DNA from: Clostridiales bacterium
GTDB lineage: Bacteria > Bacillota > Clostridia > Christensenellales > UMGS416
NCBI GenBank assembly: GCA_012515725.1
Contig: JAAYXU010000262.1
Span: 1-19,982, forward strand
Length of the DNA stretch: 19,982 nucleotides
Direction: 5' to 3'
Positions 17,323-19,982 of the stretch are shown here, piece after piece. Below the pieces are notes generated by a model that did not search any database, was not told where the DNA came from, and worked only from the letters and a program-made list of their open reading frames with translations. Numbering within the stretch: the first letter of the stretch is position 1; every line of letters begins with the position of its first letter. Made by a program: the position numbers and the translations under genes.

Positions 17323-17394
17323 ATCGATATTGCAGTACGGTAGTATTCGGGATTATATTCGATCAATTTGCAGAACGGAAGGATGGAAGAAGCC

Positions 17395-18867
17395 ATGAAG
17401 TATCTTTTATTGGCGGTTTATGCCGCTATGCTCGTCGTTATTGCACTCTACACAGCCAAGCGTAACAAGACACTCAACGATTTCTTTCTGGGCGGGCGCA
17501 ACATGGGGGCATGGATGAGCGCATTCGCCTACGGCACGTCCTATTTCTCGGCGGTCATATTTATCGGATACGCCGGGAAAATCGGCTGGGGATTCGGTCT
17601 GGCAGCGGTATGGATCGGCATAGGAAACGCGCTGATCGGGAGCCTGCTGGCCTGGCTGGTACTGGGCAAGCGGACAAGGGTCATTACCCATCGACTGAAC
17701 GTCGCGACCATGCCCGATTTCTTCGAGAAGCGGTTTAATAGCCGTGGACTCAAGATTCTTTCGGCTATAATCATATTCCTGTTTCTGGTCCCCTATTCGG
17801 CATCGGTATACCAGGGGCTCAGTTATCTGTTTGAGGAAGTCTTTAATATCCCGTTCCTGTACTGCATACTGGGCATGGCGATACTGACGGGCGTGTATCT
17901 GGTGATTGGCGGTTACCTGGCCACCGCGATATCGGACTTCGTGCAGGGTACCATCATGCTCATAGGCATCGTAATGGTCATTTTCTTCGTGGTGCGCAGC
18001 CCCGAGGTCGGAGGTCTCTCGGAGGGACTCAGTCGTCTTGCACAGATAGACGGGAAACTGGTTTCGGCATCAGGCCCGCCCGGATGGGCGCAGCTCCTGT
18101 CGCTCGTTTTCCTTACCAGCCTTGGCAGCTGGGGTCTGCCGCAGATGCTTCACAAGTTCTACGCGATCCGCGACGAGCAGGCTATCCGCCGCGGCACGGT
18201 GATATCGACGCTGTTTGCTATAGCCGTAGCGGGCGGCGCGTACTTTATCGGCGTATTCGGACGGCTTTTCCTCAGCGGCGTTCCTGTGGACCCGGCGACC
18301 GGAGCGGCCAACTTCGACATGATCATGCCACAGGTACTAGCGACAGCACTCAACAATGTCGACGCGCTCATAGGCATCGTCGTGGTGCTGGTGCTGTCGG
18401 CAAGCATGTCGACGCTGTCTTCACTGGTACTTGTTTCAAGCTCGGCCATCAGCATGGATCTTGTTAGCGGCATCATGATGCCCGGGATGGGCGAGAAGAA
18501 GGTCCATGCGCTCATGCGTATACTGTGCGGGGTGTTTGTCGTGCTGTCTGTCATGCTGGCAGTCTTCAAGCTTAGCACCATCGTCACGCTCATGTCACTT
18601 TCATGGGGTACGATATCGGGCGCGTTCCTTGGGCCCTTCGTGTGGGGCCTGTACATGAAGCGAGCGACCCGCGCCGGCGCGTGGGCAGGCATGCTGGCGG
18701 GACTGGGAACATCGATAGCGCTCAATCTCTTTGCCCCGGAGATGGGCGCTCCCATGGCGGGATGCTTCGCGATGGCGGCTTCGCTGGTCGTAACACCGCT
18801 CGTAAGCCTTGTGACAAAGCCACTTCCGGCCATAACCGTAAAGCCTGTACTCGAGAAAGTGTCCTGA
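17395..18867 (+). CDS. Sodium:solute symporter (SSS family)
   Basis: A 490-residue SSS-family (PutP/SGLT-like) sodium-coupled transporter with about 13 membrane segments. Family features: N-terminal helix followed by DFFLGGRNMGAWMSAFAYGTSYFSAVIF (first core helix), VIGGYLATAISDFVQGTIM (about 176-194), and the sodium-site helix near residues 330-350, VLVLSASMSTLSSLVLVSSSAIS, with the serine-rich pattern of TM8. Start ATG 17395 is preceded by GAAGAAG and more distantly GGAAGGATGG; ATG 17383 in the same frame is possible but its ribosome site is too close. The substrate is undetermined (amino acid, pantothenate or organic acid are all possible). Monocistronic, between its own promoter and terminator. 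Confidence 0.93.
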   Translation: MKYLLLAVYAAMLVVIALYTAKRNKTLNDFFLGGRNMGAWMSAFAYGTSYFSAVIFIGYAGKIGWGFGLAAVWIGIGNALIGSLLAWLVLGKRTRVITHRLNVATMPDFFEKRFNSRGLKILSAIIIFLFLVPYSASVYQGLSYLFEEVFNIPFLYCILGMAILTGVYLVIGGYLATAISDFVQGTIMLIGIVMVIFFVVRSPEVGGLSEGLSRLAQIDGKLVSASGPPGWAQLLSLVFLTSLGSWGLPQMLHKFYAIRDEQAIRRGTVISTLFAIAVAGGAYFIGVFGRLFLSGVPVDPATGAANFDMIMPQVLATALNNVDALIGIVVVLVLSASMSTLSSLVLVSSSAISMDLVSGIMMPGMGEKKVHALMRILCGVFVVLSVMLAVFKLSTIVTLMSLSWGTISGAFLGPFVWGLYMKRATRAGAWAGMLAGLGTSIALNLFAPEMGAPMAGCFAMAASLVVTPLVSLVTKPLPAITVKPVLEKVS

Positions 18868-18890
18868 CAGGAAGGAAGCGAATGCGAATG

Positions 18891-18916
18891 GAGCGGCCCG
18901 CGCGGCCGCTCTTTTT
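18891..18916 (+). terminator. Rho-independent terminator after the symporter
   Basis: GAGCGGCC (18891-18898) pairs with GGCCGCTC (18904-18911) around a CGCGC loop. TTTTT (18912-18916) and then ATTT follow. It lies 23 bases after the symporter stop. Confidence 0.93.
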
Positions 18917-19128
18917 ATTTGGCAGGACTTTCTCAAACTGATTTTAAATATTTGGGTGCGTGTTAAGCAAAGAACCCGGAACAATCGTTTTAGCTCTGTC
19001 ATATTCTGCTTAGGCCGCGAAGAGTATTCAAATTTGCTGCCAACTCCTGTTCGCAGGATACCAGCCCATATATGTCCGCGTATATCGAATGGGGCCGAGG
19101 AAATACTAGAAACGCGACGAGAGGTGAA

Positions 19129-19530
19129 ATGATGGCTAGGATCGCAAAGATGGCTGGCATAGTTATATTGTGCATGTTTGCGATGGCGGGCATACTGCCC
19201 TCCTGTCCTTATTTGCGCCTTTCACAGCCTGTCCGGGTGATGGGCCGGGACGGACGCGTATGCAGCGTCGTCCAGGCCCGCTGTCAGGGAGCGCTGTCCG
19301 ACGCCGCGATGGACCTGTGGCTCCGACGCGCGTTCGACACGTATCGCGCTCCCATTACCTATGAATGGGATGACGGACGGCTGCGGGTCGCCTCGGGACT
19401 GTCGCGCGACTCTAGCGCTCCGCTCCCGGGCGCTGCGTTTAATGTGCAGGGGATGATTCGATATGATAGTTGGCTGGACGCGACCGTCCTCACGCTGGGA
19501 AATCCGTCGCTTCCCACCGAAGGATGGTAA
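19129..19530 (+). CDS. Hypothetical small secreted protein or lipoprotein preceding murA
   Basis: 133 residues; I do not recognise the family. The start at ATG 19129 (ATGATG, so 19132 is equally possible) follows GAGAGGTGAA. The N-terminus is a signal-like segment: basic MMARIAK, a hydrophobic core (about 8-24), then LPSC, which resembles a lipobox although Pro at -2 is unusual. The mature part has an early QARCQ cysteine, a WLRRAFDTY helix and YEWDDGRLRVASG, suggesting a small mixed domain. The stop is one base before the murA start, so the two genes are almost certainly cotranscribed and coupled. No clear promoter or terminator was found in 18917-19128. The link to murA suggests an envelope role, which is inference. 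Confidence 0.65.
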   Translation: MMARIAKMAGIVILCMFAMAGILPSCPYLRLSQPVRVMGRDGRVCSVVQARCQGALSDAAMDLWLRRAFDTYRAPITYEWDDGRLRVASGLSRDSSAPLPGAAFNVQGMIRYDSWLDATVLTLGNPSLPTEGW

Positions 19531-19531
19531 T

Positions 19532-19982
19532 ATGAAGGACATGATGATCGTGGAGGGCGGCGTGGCGCTTAAAGGCGCCGTGAATATCTCTCCGTCCAAG
19601 AACAGCGTGCTGCCGCTCATGGCGGCAACGCTGCTCACCCAGGAGAGCGTTACGTTGCATCCGGTACCTGACTTATCGGATGTCCGGAAAATGGTAATGC
19701 TGCTGGAGAGCACCGGTCAGCGTATACGCTGGGATAAGGATACGCTGACCCTCACGTGCGGCGACCACTGCCGTCCCGAGACCGATCAGGCGTCAACCCG
19801 GGCGATGCGCGCGTCCTTTCTGGTACTGGGGCCGTTGGCGGCGCGATTCGGGCGGGCCAGCGTATCGTTTCCGGGAGGCTGCGAGATAGGAGAGCGCCCG
19901 GTGGACCTGCACCTCAAGGGCCTGATGGCGCTGGGAGCAAAGATAGAGTGCCGCCATGGACTCATCGAAGCCAGATGCGAGA
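19532..19982 (+). CDS. murA: UDP-N-acetylglucosamine 1-carboxyvinyltransferase MurA (3' end outside window)
   Basis: The first 150 codons of an EPSP-synthase-family enzyme that transfers enolpyruvate from PEP to UDP-GlcNAc, the first committed step of peptidoglycan synthesis. Motifs: VEGGVALKGAVNISPSKNSVLPLMAATLL (the Lys-Asn pair of the substrate site), TRAMRASFLVLGPLAARFG, and FPGGCEIGERPVDLHLKGLMALGA with the catalytic, fosfomycin-targeted cysteine at about residue 118. The segment usually reading SGAKN is SPSKN here. Start ATG 19532 has AAGGATGG upstream, inside the end of the previous gene. In many spore formers murA is followed by spoIID; what follows here cannot be seen. Confidence 0.95.
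   Translation, partial: MKDMMIVEGGVALKGAVNISPSKNSVLPLMAATLLTQESVTLHPVPDLSDVRKMVMLLESTGQRIRWDKDTLTLTCGDHCRPETDQASTRAMRASFLVLGPLAARFGRASVSFPGGCEIGERPVDLHLKGLMALGAKIECRHGLIEARCE

Larger units (their letters stand above)
16919..17394. other. Long non-coding stretch between divergent MFS and symporter genes
   Basis: Low-GC relative to its flanks. It contains a minus-strand terminator-like hairpin (17034-17056), an 11-codon ORF with a doubled Shine-Dalgarno (17085-17120), and the symporter promoter (17294-17322). One frame is open from 17141 and stops at 17398 in an ATGA overlap with the symporter start, but its only plausible start codons lack ribosome sites and the promoter lies inside it. It may be a decayed small gene. 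No tRNA or recognised riboswitch is seen. Confidence 0.5.

Noticed and set aside
17168..17398. 76-codon ORF containing DAGCGAGFLALA, reminiscent of a methyltransferase SAM-binding motif
   Set aside because: It starts at TTG without a ribosome site, lacks the rest of any methyltransferase fold, and contains the near-consensus symporter promoter. Kept only as part of the intergenic finding.

Overview
The window reads as chromosomal DNA of a GC-rich, endospore-forming Firmicute, probably a Clostridia-type lineage. The evidence is a flotillin/NfeD pair, a Gram-positive-type SecA with a SEC-C tail, the split two-subunit iron-sulfur L-serine dehydratase, and two sporulation or germination genes (cwlD, spoIIP). 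The two sporulation genes carry upstream sequences resembling sporulation sigma-E promoters. No phage, IS element, CRISPR array, tRNA or rRNA is visible. Isoleucine codon AUA is unusually common for such GC-rich DNA.

Left part (1-2562): the 3' end of an alanyl-tRNA synthetase-type gene whose product stops right after the editing/zinc-site domain, then nfeD-like and flotillin genes closed by a strong terminator. Next comes a roughly 240-base low-GC gap and the secA promoter.

Central block (2838-9065): secA, prfB, a metal-dependent cyclase/formamidase, a DUF1461 (Lit-like) membrane protein and tsaD form a tightly packed operon. The last four genes overlap end to start. It combines protein export, translation termination, possible lipoprotein modification and tRNA t6A modification. 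prfB lacks the usual programmed frameshift.

Middle (9173-12656): a sigma-E-like promoter precedes cwlD (spore-cortex amidase). rhaB (rhamnulokinase) and an uncharacterised TolB/PL22-like beta-propeller gene follow on the same strand and end at a strong terminator. spoIIP lies convergent on the minus strand (12671-13747), and sdaAB-sdaAA diverge from it at 13999-15578.

Right part: a minus-strand MFS transporter (15697-16872) is followed by a 522-base non-coding stretch. That stretch holds two promoters, an orphan minus-strand terminator and an 11-codon ORF with a doubled Shine-Dalgarno sequence. A sodium:solute symporter, a small secreted or lipoprotein candidate and the 5' part of murA close the window. 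No wholly new system could be demonstrated. The most unusual points are the short AlaRS, the rhaB-linked propeller, the Lit-like gene inside the secA-tsaD operon, and the 16.9-17.4 kb intergenic region.
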